Shown here: piece after piece, positions 25,623 through 34,744 of the stretch
How the letters are laid out: every line of letters starts with the position of its first letter
Numbering within the stretch: the stretch's first letter is position 1
Assembly: GCA_002999035.1 (NCBI GenBank)
Contig: CP027241.1
Coordinates: 124,001 to 188,000 of the forward strand
Origin: Lachnospiraceae bacterium oral taxon 500
GTDB lineage: Bacteria; Bacillota; Clostridia; Lachnospirales; Vallitaleaceae
Reading direction: 5' to 3'
DNA length: 64,000 nucleotides
Made by a program: the position numbers and the translations under genes
The notes under the pieces: model-generated
What the model was told of the DNA's origin: nothing
What the model saw: the letters and a program-made list of their open reading frames with translations, nothing else
Database searches by the model: none

Positions 25623-26405
25623 CTACACTTCCATCCCTGCCAAGATTTCCCGAATCTCAGCCGCCGCCCGCTTGGTGCCGACAATAAAGGTAGTTTCCCC
25701 CAAAAGATCAATTTCCCGGCCAAAAATATCCATATAAACATAGCCTAATTCCCGGCCAATTACAAAGGACGCCGAAATATCCCAGGGATTCACCCCCAAA
25801 TTAACATAAGCACAGGTTTTGCCTTCAAATACAGACAGCTCCGCCAGCGCCGCCGAACCGATTGCCCGAAAGCCCAGCGACCGGCTAAGCAAAGCCCTTG
25901 TCTGCGGCGAATTGCTGCGGGCAATCGGATCGCCGATATTTAAAAGACTGTCGTCAATCCCCTTATCCTCTGCCTGCGGCAAACGCAAACCGTTTAAGTA
26001 CGCGCCCTGCCCTTTAATCGCAAAACACAGTTTATCTCTCATCACATCATAAATATAGCCAAGCAGGCCTTCCCCATCCTGAAACAGGGAAATCAAAATA
26101 CCGAAGTTATCCCCCTGCCGGATAAAGTTCATCGTCCCGTCAATCGGGTCAATAATCCAAACCAAACCTTCCAGCGAGGTAAAGCGGCCTTCTGTTCTTT
26201 CCTCGCCCATAATCCGGTGGGCCGGATATTTAGCCTGAATCGCCTGCCGGAAAAAATCTTCGGTTTCCCGGTCAACATTGGTCACCAAATCGCGAAAGCC
26301 TGATTTTTCTTCAATTGCAAGCTCCTGCTTCATCGCCCGCCGAATCCGCTCACCCGCCTTATAAATCAATTCCGTCATCCATAAATGTGTCCCTAATAAA
26401 TCCAT
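25623..26405 (-). CDS. Inositol monophosphatase family protein
   Basis: A 260-residue Mg-dependent phosphatase of the SuhB/IMPase family. Metal-site motifs are GEER, then WIIDPIDGTMNFIR, and a C-terminal NPWDISASFVI. It hydrolyses inositol phosphate or similar sugar phosphates; the exact substrate is unknown. The ATG at 26403-26405 has AAGGAGA six bases upstream and gives the family length, whereas an ATG at 26477 adds 24 unlikely residues. Confidence 0.88.
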   Translation of the reverse strand: MDLLGTHLWMTELIYKAGERIRRAMKQELAIEEKSGFRDLVTNVDRETEDFFRQAIQAKYPAHRIMGEERTEGRFTSLEGLVWIIDPIDGTMNFIRQGDNFGILISLFQDGEGLLGYIYDVMRDKLCFAIKGQGAYLNGLRLPQAEDKGIDDSLLNIGDPIARSNSPQTRALLSRSLGFRAIGSAALAELSVFEGKTCAYVNLGVNPWDISASFVIGRELGYVYMDIFGREIDLLGETTFIVGTKRAAAEIREILAGMEV

Positions 26406-26632
26406 ATTCTCTCCTTTTCCGGCTGTTCGCCTTAATCCGTCTTTTCTGTCATATCTCCGGTCAATTTCTCCCGCCATGCTTCAAAATCCATATACCCTCA
26501 AACAACAACCTTAGAGCCTATTTCTTTGCGCTGCGATCTCCGTACTGCGCTATACAAATGGTAGCACAGCGGGTAGCGGCCGTTTAACCAATCCCATTCC
26601 AGCCCAAACCGGCCAGGCCACTGATATCGGCT

Positions 26633-27118
26633 TTAAACCGGCATCGTTCTTGCCTTGGCGGTAAACTCCGGTACTGTCACCTTAATCACCGCCACCGTGG
26701 CCGCCATTTTTTCATCAATCACAAACTCCCGGCCTGTTTGTACTTGCATCAGGAGCTTTAAGCCCTCTCTTTTTTCGGCACTGTCCTCTACAATTTCCGC
26801 CCATCCCCGGCCCATAACAGACGCATATGCCGCACCGTAACGGCAAGCAATTTCGCCGCCGGACACCGCCTCAACACCGCATTCCAGTTCAATGCACACT
26901 TTCGGATTGCGCCGAATCAGGTCAAGCTTATGTCCCTCTTTGGCTCCGTGCATGATAAAAACAAGGGAATCCTCTTTTTCATCATAGCGGCAGCCGTAAT
27001 GCAGCGGCACCACATAGGGATATTCTCCGTCAAACAGCCCTAAATGCAAAATCTTTGCCTGATCAACAATTCGTAAAATCTCCGCCCGTTCCGTTACTTC
27101 CCGGTCTTTTCTTCTCAT
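26633..27118 (-). CDS. Nim-like pyridoxamine 5'-phosphate oxidase family protein (second copy)
   Basis: A 161-residue split-barrel protein with ILHLGLFDGEYPYVVPLHYGC, LVFIMHGAKEGHKLDLIRR and VCIELE. Both this one and the protein at 23163-23651 begin MRRK and share the whole domain plan, so they are diverged paralogues. FMN binding is expected; substrate unknown. GGAGC precedes the ATG. Confidence 0.85.
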   Translation of the reverse strand: MRRKDREVTERAEILRIVDQAKILHLGLFDGEYPYVVPLHYGCRYDEKEDSLVFIMHGAKEGHKLDLIRRNPKVCIELECGVEAVSGGEIACRYGAAYASVMGRGWAEIVEDSAEKREGLKLLMQVQTGREFVIDEKMAATVAVIKVTVPEFTAKARTMPV

Positions 27119-27215
27119 TTTCCGCTCCTTTATGCTTTTTTTCCTTAGTATAGGTATAAATCATTTGCCGCGCGGCTTTGCCTCCGGCTGCCGAAAACAA
27201 TTTCAAGCGGCAGAT

Positions 27216-27252
27216 AAAAAGGCGCATTTTCATCGTTTCCGGAAAATACGCC
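27216..27252 (-). terminator. Terminator of the membrane-protein pair
   Basis: On the minus strand GGCGTATTTTC pairs with GAAAATGCGCC (one G-T pair), followed by TTTTT. Confidence 0.7.
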
Positions 27253-27307
27253 CCTGTTTTTCTTATAATATACTCCGTTTTCCGGCAAAAGCTCCTGCAA
27301 AACAGCC

Positions 27308-27754
27308 TTAGATCTCCGAAAACTCGTATTGTTCCGCCTTTAAGTCAAAGCTGTAATCATAGGTTTTACCGGCTTCCACTTCCAGTTCCTGCTTGGTCGG
27401 GCCGTATTGGGTTGTCACCGTCCTATGCAGCAAACCCGGCCGGGTCGTACTGAAGGTCGATTCGACCACATGCTTGCCCGGCAGCAGATAAAAGCCCTGT
27501 TTCATTCCCTCAGCAAAAATCACCGGCCGATCCAGGTCAACCGAAACAATCCTTAAAGCATTGGAACGAATCAGCCCCGATTTAGTATCCAAATAGACTT
27601 TAACTGCGGTCGGATTCTCCGCCAGCCATTTATTTACCGCATTCTTTCTGCTTTTCATATAGATGAACATTCCCACCAGATAGACCACCATAAACCCGGC
27701 AATCATCATAATATAGTTTCTGGTTGAGCCATCCAAATTGTTCCAAAATTCCAT
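27308..27754 (-). CDS. Single-pass membrane protein of unknown function
   Basis: 148 residues: a short N-terminus, a membrane helix at about 13-32 and a cytoplasmic or outer beta-rich domain. The domain runs from VKVYLDTKSGLIRSNALRIV to the end and includes FYLLPGKHVVESTFSTTRPG. It begins 4 bases after the stop of the next gene upstream, so the two are translated together. I do not recognise the family. Confidence 0.7.
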   Translation of the reverse strand: MEFWNNLDGSTRNYIMMIAGFMVVYLVGMFIYMKSRKNAVNKWLAENPTAVKVYLDTKSGLIRSNALRIVSVDLDRPVIFAEGMKQGFYLLPGKHVVESTFSTTRPGLLHRTVTTQYGPTKQELEVEAGKTYDYSFDLKAEQYEFSEI

Positions 27755-27758
27755 TTAT

Positions 27759-28208
27759 TTATTCCCCTTTCTTGGTTTGCAGTTTCTGCACCGGCGCATC
27801 TCCCCCGGTTACACCAATATCTTCCAACAGCTTTCTGAATTGCCCCACACCGATTAATTCACAGTCAACATACTCCACCTTGCCATTTTCATCGGTGATT
27901 TGCAGCGTACAGGATGTGTCGCCGCTGGAGGACACCATTTTGGCATAAAAAGAGGACCGGGCAATCTCAAAACGCTTGAGCTTGCGCCCTTTTTTGACCG
28001 TCATATATTGGCCATCGACTGTAATCGTAATCAGATTATCCAAAATCACCTGCCACAGATACAGCACCAAAATCCCGATGCCGACAGCAGCGCACAAAAA
28101 AGGCTCCAGCCAGATACCGGCCACCAGATAAGCTGCACCCGCTGCTGCTATCCCAAATACCAAGTTTACCAGAATACGATATATTCTGCTTTTATAGACT
28201 TTTTGCAT
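27759..28208 (-). CDS. Membrane protein with PH-like domain, unknown function
   Basis: 149 residues with two hydrophobic helices (about 11-30 and 33-55), then a domain resembling bacterial PH-like folds (ITVDGQYMTVKKGRKLKRFEIARSSF...). It is coupled to the 148-residue membrane protein that follows and lies 15 bases after the glycyl-tRNA synthetase gene. Role unknown. Confidence 0.7.
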   Translation of the reverse strand: MQKVYKSRIYRILVNLVFGIAAAGAAYLVAGIWLEPFLCAAVGIGILVLYLWQVILDNLITITVDGQYMTVKKGRKLKRFEIARSSFYAKMVSSSGDTSCTLQITDENGKVEYVDCELIGVGQFRKLLEDIGVTGGDAPVQKLQTKKGE

Positions 28209-28223
28209 TTTTTTCTCCCTTTT

Positions 28224-29612
28224 CTAAAAGCAAATCTTCTGGGCAAAGTAATGCTCCAGTTCGCTGATCTTAACCCGCTCCTGCTCCATTGTGTCGCGGT
28301 CGCGAACCGTCACCATTTGATCTTCCAATGAATCAAAATCAAAGGTTACGCAATAGGGGGTGCCGATTTCATCATAACGACGATAGCGTTTGCCGACCGT
28401 TCCTCTTTCATCAAAATCAACATTATAGCGTTTGCCCAACTGCATAAACAACTCGTGCGCCGGTTCGCTCAATTTTTTGACTAAGGGCAGCACGGCAATC
28501 TGAATCGGCGCCAGCACTGGATGGAAGCGGAGCACGGTTCTGGTTTCTCCGTCCTTCAGTTCTTCCTCGTCATAGGCCTCACACAGGAAAGCCAAAGTCA
28601 CCCGATCCGCGCCTAGCGACGGCTCGACACAGTAAGGCACATATTTTTCCTTCTTTTCTTCATCAAAGTAAGACATATCCTGACCGGAGTGATTCTGATG
28701 CTGCATCAAATCAAAATCCGTCCGATCGGCAATGCCCCATAACTCACCCCAGCCAAACGGGAATAAATATTCAATATCGCTGGTTGCCTTGCTGTAATGA
28801 GACAGTTCTTCCGGCTCATGATCGCGTACCCGCATGACTTCGCCCTTGATCCCTAAGTCATTGAGCCATTTAATGCAAAACTCTTTCCAGTAAGCAAACC
28901 ATTCCAAATCGGTATTCGGCTCGCAGAAAAACTCGAGTTCCATTTGTTCAAACTCTCTGGTCCGGAAAGTGAAATTACCCGGCGTAATCTCGTTGCGGAA
29001 CGATTTTCCGATCTGGCCGATGCCAAACGGAATCTTTTTGCGCGAAGTTCTCTGCACATTTTTAAAATTGACAAAAATGCCCTGCGCTGTTTCCGGTCTG
29101 AGATACAGGGTATTTTTGCTGTCCTCGGTTACGCCCTGAAACGTTCTAAACATCAGGTTAAACTGGCGGATATCGGTAAAGTTATGCTTGCCGCAGGTCG
29201 GGCAGGGAATGTTATGGGCATCGACATACTGCTTCATTTCCTCATTCGACCAGGCGTCAATCGGCTTTTCAACCGTTAAGTTCTTTTGCTTATTATATTC
29301 TTCAATCAGCTGATCCGCCCGAAATCTTTCCTTACATTCCTTACAGTCCATCAGCGGGTCACTGAAGCCGCCGACATGCCCCGATGCCACCCAAGTCTGA
29401 GGATTCATTAAAATAGCACAGTCCACACCCACATTGTACGGACTTTCTTTAATGAACTTCTGCCACCAGGCCTTTTTGACATTATTTTTCAGCTCCACAC
29501 CCAAAGGCCCATAGTCCCAAGTATTGGCCAATCCCCCGTAAATCTCCGAACCGGGAAAAATAAATCCTCTGGCCTTAGCTAAAGCTGCTATTTTCTCCAT
29601 TGACTTTTCCAT
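28224..29612 (-). CDS. glyS: Glycyl-tRNA synthetase (single-chain, dimeric type)
   Basis: A 462-residue class II synthetase that charges tRNA-Gly. Motifs visible: [13 protein letters not shown], the zinc-type cysteines CKEC and CPTC, motif 2 around [19 protein letters not shown], and motif 3 near [13 protein letters not shown]. The C-terminal anticodon-binding domain follows [10 protein letters not shown]. The start at 29610-29612 has AAGGAG. The leader of about 40 bases is too short for a T-box. Confidence 0.96.
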   Translation of the reverse strand: MEKSMEKIAALAKARGFIFPGSEIYGGLANTWDYGPLGVELKNNVKKAWWQKFIKESPYNVGVDCAILMNPQTWVASGHVGGFSDPLMDCKECKERFRADQLIEEYNKQKNLTVEKPIDAWSNEEMKQYVDAHNIPCPTCGKHNFTDIRQFNLMFRTFQGVTEDSKNTLYLRPETAQGIFVNFKNVQRTSRKKIPFGIGQIGKSFRNEITPGNFTFRTREFEQMELEFFCEPNTDLEWFAYWKEFCIKWLNDLGIKGEVMRVRDHEPEELSHYSKATSDIEYLFPFGWGELWGIADRTDFDLMQHQNHSGQDMSYFDEEKKEKYVPYCVEPSLGADRVTLAFLCEAYDEEELKDGETRTVLRFHPVLAPIQIAVLPLVKKLSEPAHELFMQLGKRYNVDFDERGTVGKRYRRYDEIGTPYCVTFDFDSLEDQMVTVRDRDTMEQERVKISELEHYFAQKICF

Positions 29613-29659
29613 GATATTCTCCTTATTGCATTTTTCTGGCAAAATTTTCAACCTTTCCT

Positions 29660-29688
29660 ACTATATCACATTATAAAGCAATCGTAAA
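29660..29688 (-). promoter_or_regulatory. Promoter of the glycyl-tRNA synthetase gene
   Basis: On the minus strand TTTACG (29688-29683) and TATAGT (29665-29660) with a 17-base spacer. Confidence 0.55.
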
Positions 29689-29763
29689 GCCATTGCCTTA
29701 ACTTTTCCGACTTGCCTTTTCCCATTTAGCCAAAAATGTCTCTTTCGGCCACATCCCAGCCGT

Positions 29764-30489
29764 CTACTTGCCATTTCGCCTTTCCAGCTTTTTTAAATAC
29801 GCCGCTTCCTGCTTTGATAAACTCCGGTATTTGCCGGGCCTTAAATCGCCCAACCGGATTTCACCGATGGCGGTTCTTTTCAGGTTCTTAACTCTAAGCC
29901 CCGCGTATTCAAACATATTCCTGACCTGATGGTTCTTGCCCTCATGGATCGTTACCAAATAGCGATAACCCTCTTTATCCCGGCGAATCATCCGAATCCG
30001 GCTGCCGCTGATGGTGTACGGCCCGATATCACAGCCCCTCTCCAGTTCATTTTTCTTGTCATAGCTTAACGCGCCGTCGGTTAAAACCTCATAAATCTTG
30101 TCAATCTCGTACTTCGGGTGGGTCAGCCGATAGGTCAAATCGCCGTCATTGGTGACCAAAATCAAACCCTCGGTATTGATATCCAGCCGCCCGACCGGAA
30201 AAAGCCGATGCTCCCCCGGAAAATAATCCGGAATCACCTTGCGCCCCCGATCGTCCGAAGCCGCCGAAAGTACACCCAGCGGTTTATTAAAAACATAGAC
30301 CACCTGCCGCTGATCGGCCAAAACCAGCTTCCCCTGATACTTGACCTTATCTTTGTCCGGGTCAATCTTCACCCCCAGCTCCGTAACCGGCTCACCATTG
30401 ACGGTCACTTTACCGGCGGCAATCAGCTCCTCGGCCTTGCGTCTGGACGCAATTCCGGCATCCGCCAAATATTTCTGCAAACGTATCAT
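29764..30489 (-). CDS. rluB: Ribosomal large subunit pseudouridine synthase B family
   Basis: A 241-residue RsuA/RluB-type enzyme that isomerises a uridine in 23S rRNA. An S4 RNA-binding domain (MIRLQKYLADAGIASRRKAEELI) is followed by the catalytic GRLDINTEGLILVTNDGDL, with the aspartate in GRLD. The ATG at 30487-30489 gives a clean S4 start after AGATAGGA. As in many Bacillota it follows scpA and scpB. Confidence 0.93.
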   Translation of the reverse strand: MIRLQKYLADAGIASRRKAEELIAAGKVTVNGEPVTELGVKIDPDKDKVKYQGKLVLADQRQVVYVFNKPLGVLSAASDDRGRKVIPDYFPGEHRLFPVGRLDINTEGLILVTNDGDLTYRLTHPKYEIDKIYEVLTDGALSYDKKNELERGCDIGPYTISGSRIRMIRRDKEGYRYLVTIHEGKNHQVRNMFEYAGLRVKNLKRTAIGEIRLGDLRPGKYRSLSKQEAAYLKKLERRNGK

Positions 30490-30548
30490 TCCTATCTCCA
30501 TTCCGCCGCCTTGCCGCAGCCCATTTTCCACAGTATAACTTCACCAGC

Positions 30549-31151
30549 CTAATCTTCTTCTAAGCCCTCTAACTTCATTTGCAGCTCGTTTTCGGTTTCC
30601 CGGCGGATTTGGTTCAGGACGGTATCTTCCAAAACCGGCAGTTCATCCGGGCTGCTCAGACCAAAATAACGCAAAAAAGCCTCCGTCGTGCCGAAAACAA
30701 TCGGTTTGCCCGGCCCGTCCAATCGCCCTTTCTCCTCGGCCAGACCATACTCAATCAGCTTATTGACGGCATGATCGGACTTGACACCGCGAATCGCCTC
30801 AATATGAGTTTTGGTAATCGGCTGTTTATAGGCGATAATAGACAGGGTTTCAATCAAAACATCGGTCAGCTCGTAGTTTTTCGGCTTATTGGCTGCTTTT
30901 CTGATATATTCATAATATTCCGGCTTGGTGCAAAGCTGATACGCCCCATCCAGTGAAATCAGATGAATCCCGCTGCCCGGGGCGGCATATTTTTGCTCCA
31001 GCTGCTCTATAATCTTCTGCGTTGTCGCCTTATCGACCTCAATCACCTCGGCCAGCTTTTCCAGCGTAACTGCTTCCCCCATTGAAAAAAGCAGTGCTTC
31101 GATAACTGCGCCTATTTGTTCCATTTGCATTTCATTCTCCGTTAAATCCAT
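30549..31151 (-). CDS. scpB: Segregation and condensation protein B
   Basis: A 200-residue winged-helix protein that joins ScpA and SMC in the condensin complex. Typical blocks are IEALLFSMGEAVTLEKLAEV, LIETLSIIAYKQPITKTHIE and RGVKSDHAVNKLIEYGL. It starts 9 bases after scpA ends. An acidic C-terminal tail (about 180-200) is normal. Confidence 0.95.
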   Translation of the reverse strand: MDLTENEMQMEQIGAVIEALLFSMGEAVTLEKLAEVIEVDKATTQKIIEQLEQKYAAPGSGIHLISLDGAYQLCTKPEYYEYIRKAANKPKNYELTDVLIETLSIIAYKQPITKTHIEAIRGVKSDHAVNKLIEYGLAEEKGRLDGPGKPIVFGTTEAFLRYFGLSSPDELPVLEDTVLNQIRRETENELQMKLEGLEED

Positions 31152-31160
31152 ATTTTTTCC

Positions 31161-31910
31161 TTATTTATTTTCCGGACAAAAAAGAATAATAATATCCTCA
31201 AACAGTCGCCCTTGTTCAACCCGAATCTCCCCGGACTTCATCAGTTCCAAAATCGCCAAAAAGGCCACAATCATCGCCGGCCAACTGGACTCCTGCGCCA
31301 GCAGCTCAAAAAAACTGACCTGACCTTGCCCGCGTAAAGCGCGAATTGCCCGCATCTTATCCTCTAACGATACCACTTCTCGGGGAATCTCGGAAAAACC
31401 GGCCCGAATCGGGTCAATCTTATCCTCCCGCCGCTTCATCACCATTTGAAAAGCCTGATACAGCCGCTCAAAATCCAGGTTTGCCAGAATCGCCTCCGGG
31501 TCAACCGGCGGCGTATAGTTTAAAATTTCCTCCGGAATCGTCGGCGGCTTAAACACATTTTTAGCAGCACTTTGCGAATACTCGCGCAGTTTCTCCGAAA
31601 TCGCCTTATATTTTTTATACTCCAGCAGCTGCTCCATCAACTCCTGCCGGGGATCAACTTCCTCTTCGGCGTCCGGTTTGGATCTGGGCAGCAGCATTTT
31701 CGCCTTAATTGCCAGGAGCGTCGCCGCCATTTCAATAAACTCGCTCATGACCTCCATTTTGCCGGAGGACATGGCATCAATATAAGCCATGTACTGGTCA
31801 GTGATTTGCACAATCGGAATATCGGTAATCGACACCTTGTTTTTCTCAATCAAATGCAGCAGCAGTGCCAGCGGCCCTTCGTATTTTTCTAATTTCAGTT
31901 CCAGTTCCAT
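31161..31910 (-). CDS. scpA: Segregation and condensation protein A
   Basis: A 249-residue kleisin that bridges the SMC heads. The N-terminal SMC-neck binding motif is YEGPLALLLHLIEKNKVSITDIPI, with EFIEMAATLLAIKAKMLLP after it and the C-terminal winged helix beyond. It lies between an M50-like gene and scpB in a tight operon (gaps of 4 and 9 bases). Confidence 0.95.
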   Translation of the reverse strand: MELELKLEKYEGPLALLLHLIEKNKVSITDIPIVQITDQYMAYIDAMSSGKMEVMSEFIEMAATLLAIKAKMLLPRSKPDAEEEVDPRQELMEQLLEYKKYKAISEKLREYSQSAAKNVFKPPTIPEEILNYTPPVDPEAILANLDFERLYQAFQMVMKRREDKIDPIRAGFSEIPREVVSLEDKMRAIRALRGQGQVSFFELLAQESSWPAMIVAFLAILELMKSGEIRVEQGRLFEDIIILFCPENK

Positions 31911-31914
31911 CGCA

Positions 31915-32517
31915 TTACCAAATCAATTCATAAACCGCCCGAAAAACCGGCAGACTCAACATCCGCAAACCGCCAAAAGCAATAAACAGCACAAAAACCG
32001 ACTGTAACATCCGGCCATTCTGCAAGATTTTAAAATAGGTGTTCGGCGAAAGTGCGTAAATAATCTTCGTCATATCCAGCGGCGGCACCGGCAGCAAATT
32101 GACAATAAAAATAATAACATTATAAAAGGCCCAGGTAATCACAAAATAAGATAAATAAGTATAGCCCTCCATCGAACGCAGGGCAATCAGCCAGTATTTA
32201 TCGGCAATTAAAAGCATAATGGCGCCGACAAGGCTGGTCAGCATACCCAGCACCGATATTGCAATCAAGCCATTTTTCTTATTGACCAGCTTCGCCGCGT
32301 CAATTTTTAGCGGCATCTGCCAGCCGACTCTCATAAATACCAATAAAATCAAACCAATCGGGTCAACCGACCGGGCCCAGATATCCTTAATCTGCACCTC
32401 CCGGCGCAGGGCCGGCCGAGTCAAATATAAGGTCAGATAATACTTGGGAATCTCATGCAGCCACATTGCCAGTACGGCCGCAATGATGCTGACCGCCGTT
32501 TTAATTACCGCATCCAC
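31915..32517 (-). CDS. Site-2-protease-like membrane protein with degenerate active site
   Basis: A 200-residue M50-like protein with about five membrane helices. The zinc motif expected as HExxH reads HEIPK at residues 21-25, so the second His is missing. The second motif NLLPVPPLD keeps its Asp but lacks the following Gly. It may therefore be a non-proteolytic relative. I chose GTG at 32515-32517: GGAAGGAG lies before it, and the gene then overlaps the NUDIX gene by 17 bases. An upstream ATG at 32553 is weaker. Confidence 0.75.
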   Translation of the reverse strand: MDAVIKTAVSIIAAVLAMWLHEIPKYYLTLYLTRPALRREVQIKDIWARSVDPIGLILLVFMRVGWQMPLKIDAAKLVNKKNGLIAISVLGMLTSLVGAIMLLIADKYWLIALRSMEGYTYLSYFVITWAFYNVIIFIVNLLPVPPLDMTKIIYALSPNTYFKILQNGRMLQSVFVLFIAFGGLRMLSLPVFRAVYELIW

Positions 32518-33082
32518 TCCGCTTCTCCTTCCTGTTTCTGATCTTCCGTTCATAGGCCAAAAGCCCGGCGATCGTTTTGCCGTCAGTCAGTTCTCCCCGC
32601 TCAATCTGGTCAAACAAATCGCTTAACTCATAGCGCTCAACCTCAATATACTCCCCTTCGTCCAGTTTTTGCTGCCGCTTTTTCAAATGATCGGCATAAT
32701 AGACATGAATCACCTCATCGCACAGCCCAATCGTCGAGCAGTACGACAGCAGATAATGCAGCTCCTCGGCACAGTAACCGGTTTCTTCTTCCAGCTCACG
32801 GGCGGCGCAGTGTTTTGGGTCTTCCTTTCCTCCGTCCACAATCTCCAGCACCCCGGCCGGAATCTCCAGACTTTCCCCGTCAATGCTGCTCCGGTACTGG
32901 CGGGTCATAATGATCCGTCCATCCTCGTCAACCGGCACGACTGCCGCCGCGCCATTGTGCTTAATCATATCCCAGTTGGCCTTCGAGCCGTCCGGCAACT
33001 GCATTTCCTGTACCACCACATGCGCCCTGACACCTTGATATACCGTTGTTTCCTTTAAGATTTTAAAACCGTTTGCCATCAT
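32501..33082 (-). CDS. NUDIX hydrolase (ADP-ribose pyrophosphatase-like)
   Basis: A 193-residue NUDIX protein. The box begins at GGKEDPKHCAARELEEETGY (G-x5-E-x7-REUxEE), preceded by the sheet IIMTRQYRSSIDGESLEIPAG typical of ADP-sugar pyrophosphatases. It would split ADP-ribose to AMP and ribose 5-phosphate. It is first in the tight run NUDIX, M50-like, scpA, scpB, rluB. Confidence 0.9.
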   Translation of the reverse strand: MMANGFKILKETTVYQGVRAHVVVQEMQLPDGSKANWDMIKHNGAAAVVPVDEDGRIIMTRQYRSSIDGESLEIPAGVLEIVDGGKEDPKHCAARELEEETGYCAEELHYLLSYCSTIGLCDEVIHVYYADHLKKRQQKLDEGEYIEVERYELSDLFDQIERGELTDGKTIAGLLAYERKIRNRKEKRSGCGN

Positions 33083-33119
33083 GACTCCATTTCTTTCTGC
33101 TTAATTTTCCCTTTATTTT

Positions 33120-34556
33120 TTAAACCAGCACTTGCCCGCTTAAGCCCAACTCGCTCTTATGTTCGGTCAAAATCGGATCGATCACTTCCCCGATAAAATC
33201 ATTCACTTGAAGCGCCGCCGCCCCGATAAAGTTTTCCGGACTAAGGAGTTCTTTCATCTCTTCTAATGTCAGCGGAATTTGACCGGATGCCGCCAGCCTC
33301 TCCAGCAGGTCATTCGGCTGTCCGTCCATTTTTACAACGGCCGCCGCTTCCATTGACTTGACCCGGATGACTTCATGCAGCGTCTGCCGGTCGCCGCCAC
33401 GCTTAACGCCCTCCATTAAGATCATTTCCGTTGCCATAAAAGGAAGTTCTGCCGCCACATGCGACCGAATTACATTTTCATACACTACCAGCCCATCGGC
33501 TACATTCATATAGGTTTCCAAAATCGCATCCGTTGCCAGAAAAGCTTCCGGCACCGACAGCCGCCGGTTGGCGCTGTCGTCCAAAGTTCGCTCCAGCCAT
33601 TGCTCAGCAGCCGTCATGGCCGGATTCATGACCTGCGCAATCACATGCCGGGCAAGCCCCGCCATCCGCTCGCAGCGCATCGGGTTTCTTTTATACGCCA
33701 TGGCCGACGAACCAATCTGATCTTTGGCAAAGGGTTCTTCCAGCTCTTTTAAACTTTGCAGCAGACGCAGGTCATTGGTAAACTTATGCGCCGATTGAGC
33801 GATGCCGGCCAATACATTTAAGACCTTGGTATCCACTTTGCGGGAATAGGTCTGACCGGTTACCGGATAGGGCAGCAATCCGCCCATCTTTTGACAAACC
33901 CGGCGATCCAGTTCTCTTACTTTTTCATAATCATTGTCAAACAGGGTTAAATAGGTGGCCTGCGTACCGGTCGTTCCCTTAGCGCCGCGCAGCTTAAGGC
34001 TCTCCAGACAGTAATTCAAATCCTCCAAATCCGAAACTAAATCCTGCATCCACAGCGTCGCCCGCTTGCCGACAGTTGTCAGCTGGGCCGGCTGAAAATG
34101 AGTGAAGCCGAGGGTCGGCAGCTCCCGGTATTTGAGCGCAAACTCTTTTAAGAAAGATAAAATATTAACGATTTTTCGGCGCAGCAACTCCAGTCCCTCT
34201 TTCATCAGGAGCAAATCAGTATTATCGCCGACATAGCAGCTGGTCGCCCCCAAATGCAGGATTCCCCGCGCACTGACCGCCTGATCACCGTAAGCATAGA
34301 CATGGCTCATCACATCATGCCGCACTTTTTTTTCATATTCCTCGGCCACCGAAAAATTGATATCCTCGGCAAACTCTTTTAACTCGGCAATCTGATCGGC
34401 CGTAATCGCCAGTCCCAGTTCTTTTTCCGTTTCCGCCAAAATAATCCAAAGCCGGCGCCATGTCTTAAACTTCTTTTCCGGCGAAAAAAGATACTGCATT
34501 TCCCGGCTGGCATAGCGTCCGGTTAAAGGAGTGGTATAGGTTTGATAATCCGTCAT
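33120..34556 (-). CDS. purB: Adenylosuccinate lyase
   Basis: A 478-residue fumarase-superfamily enzyme acting twice in purine synthesis (release of fumarate from SAICAR and from adenylosuccinate). The signature loop SSAMAYKRNPMRCE is present, with TSCYVGDNTDL and LGFTHFQPAQLTTVGKR. It ends 37 bases before the NUDIX gene and could head that operon. A structured repeat lies just upstream. Confidence 0.95.
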   Translation of the reverse strand: MTDYQTYTTPLTGRYASREMQYLFSPEKKFKTWRRLWIILAETEKELGLAITADQIAELKEFAEDINFSVAEEYEKKVRHDVMSHVYAYGDQAVSARGILHLGATSCYVGDNTDLLLMKEGLELLRRKIVNILSFLKEFALKYRELPTLGFTHFQPAQLTTVGKRATLWMQDLVSDLEDLNYCLESLKLRGAKGTTGTQATYLTLFDNDYEKVRELDRRVCQKMGGLLPYPVTGQTYSRKVDTKVLNVLAGIAQSAHKFTNDLRLLQSLKELEEPFAKDQIGSSAMAYKRNPMRCERMAGLARHVIAQVMNPAMTAAEQWLERTLDDSANRRLSVPEAFLATDAILETYMNVADGLVVYENVIRSHVAAELPFMATEMILMEGVKRGGDRQTLHEVIRVKSMEAAAVVKMDGQPNDLLERLAASGQIPLTLEEMKELLSPENFIGAAALQVNDFIGEVIDPILTEHKSELGLSGQVLV

Positions 34557-34581
34557 ATTTTTTCCCTTCTATGTTATTTTC

Positions 34582-34744
34582 ATATCTGCTTGCCTGTATA
34601 GCTAAAGTTTAGGCAAGCATTCGTAATTCGCTTTCAGCGAATTACGAATGTGACGCTCATGCAAATAGATATTTATGTATATTACATCTCTGGAGAGCAA
34701 GCTCTCCATCGACATAGTATACATAAATATCTGCTTGCCTAAAC
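34582..34744. repeat. Nested hairpin element between aminotransferase and purB
   Basis: Outer arms GTTTAGGCAAGCA (34607-34619) and its exact complement (34732-34744) enclose two perfect hairpins. One has 14-bp arms at 34619-34632/34636-34649. The other has 15-bp arms at 34667-34681/34718-34732, with an inner 8-bp TGGAGAGC stem. ATATCTGCTTGCCT occurs twice in direct orientation (34582-34595, 34727-34740). The right arm contains the stop codon of the aminotransferase gene. This looks like a small non-autonomous repeat or a structured RNA. Confidence 0.75.

Noticed and set aside
28224-29760. T-box riboswitch before the glycyl-tRNA synthetase
   Set aside because: The likely promoter leaves only about 40 leader bases, too short for a T-box.
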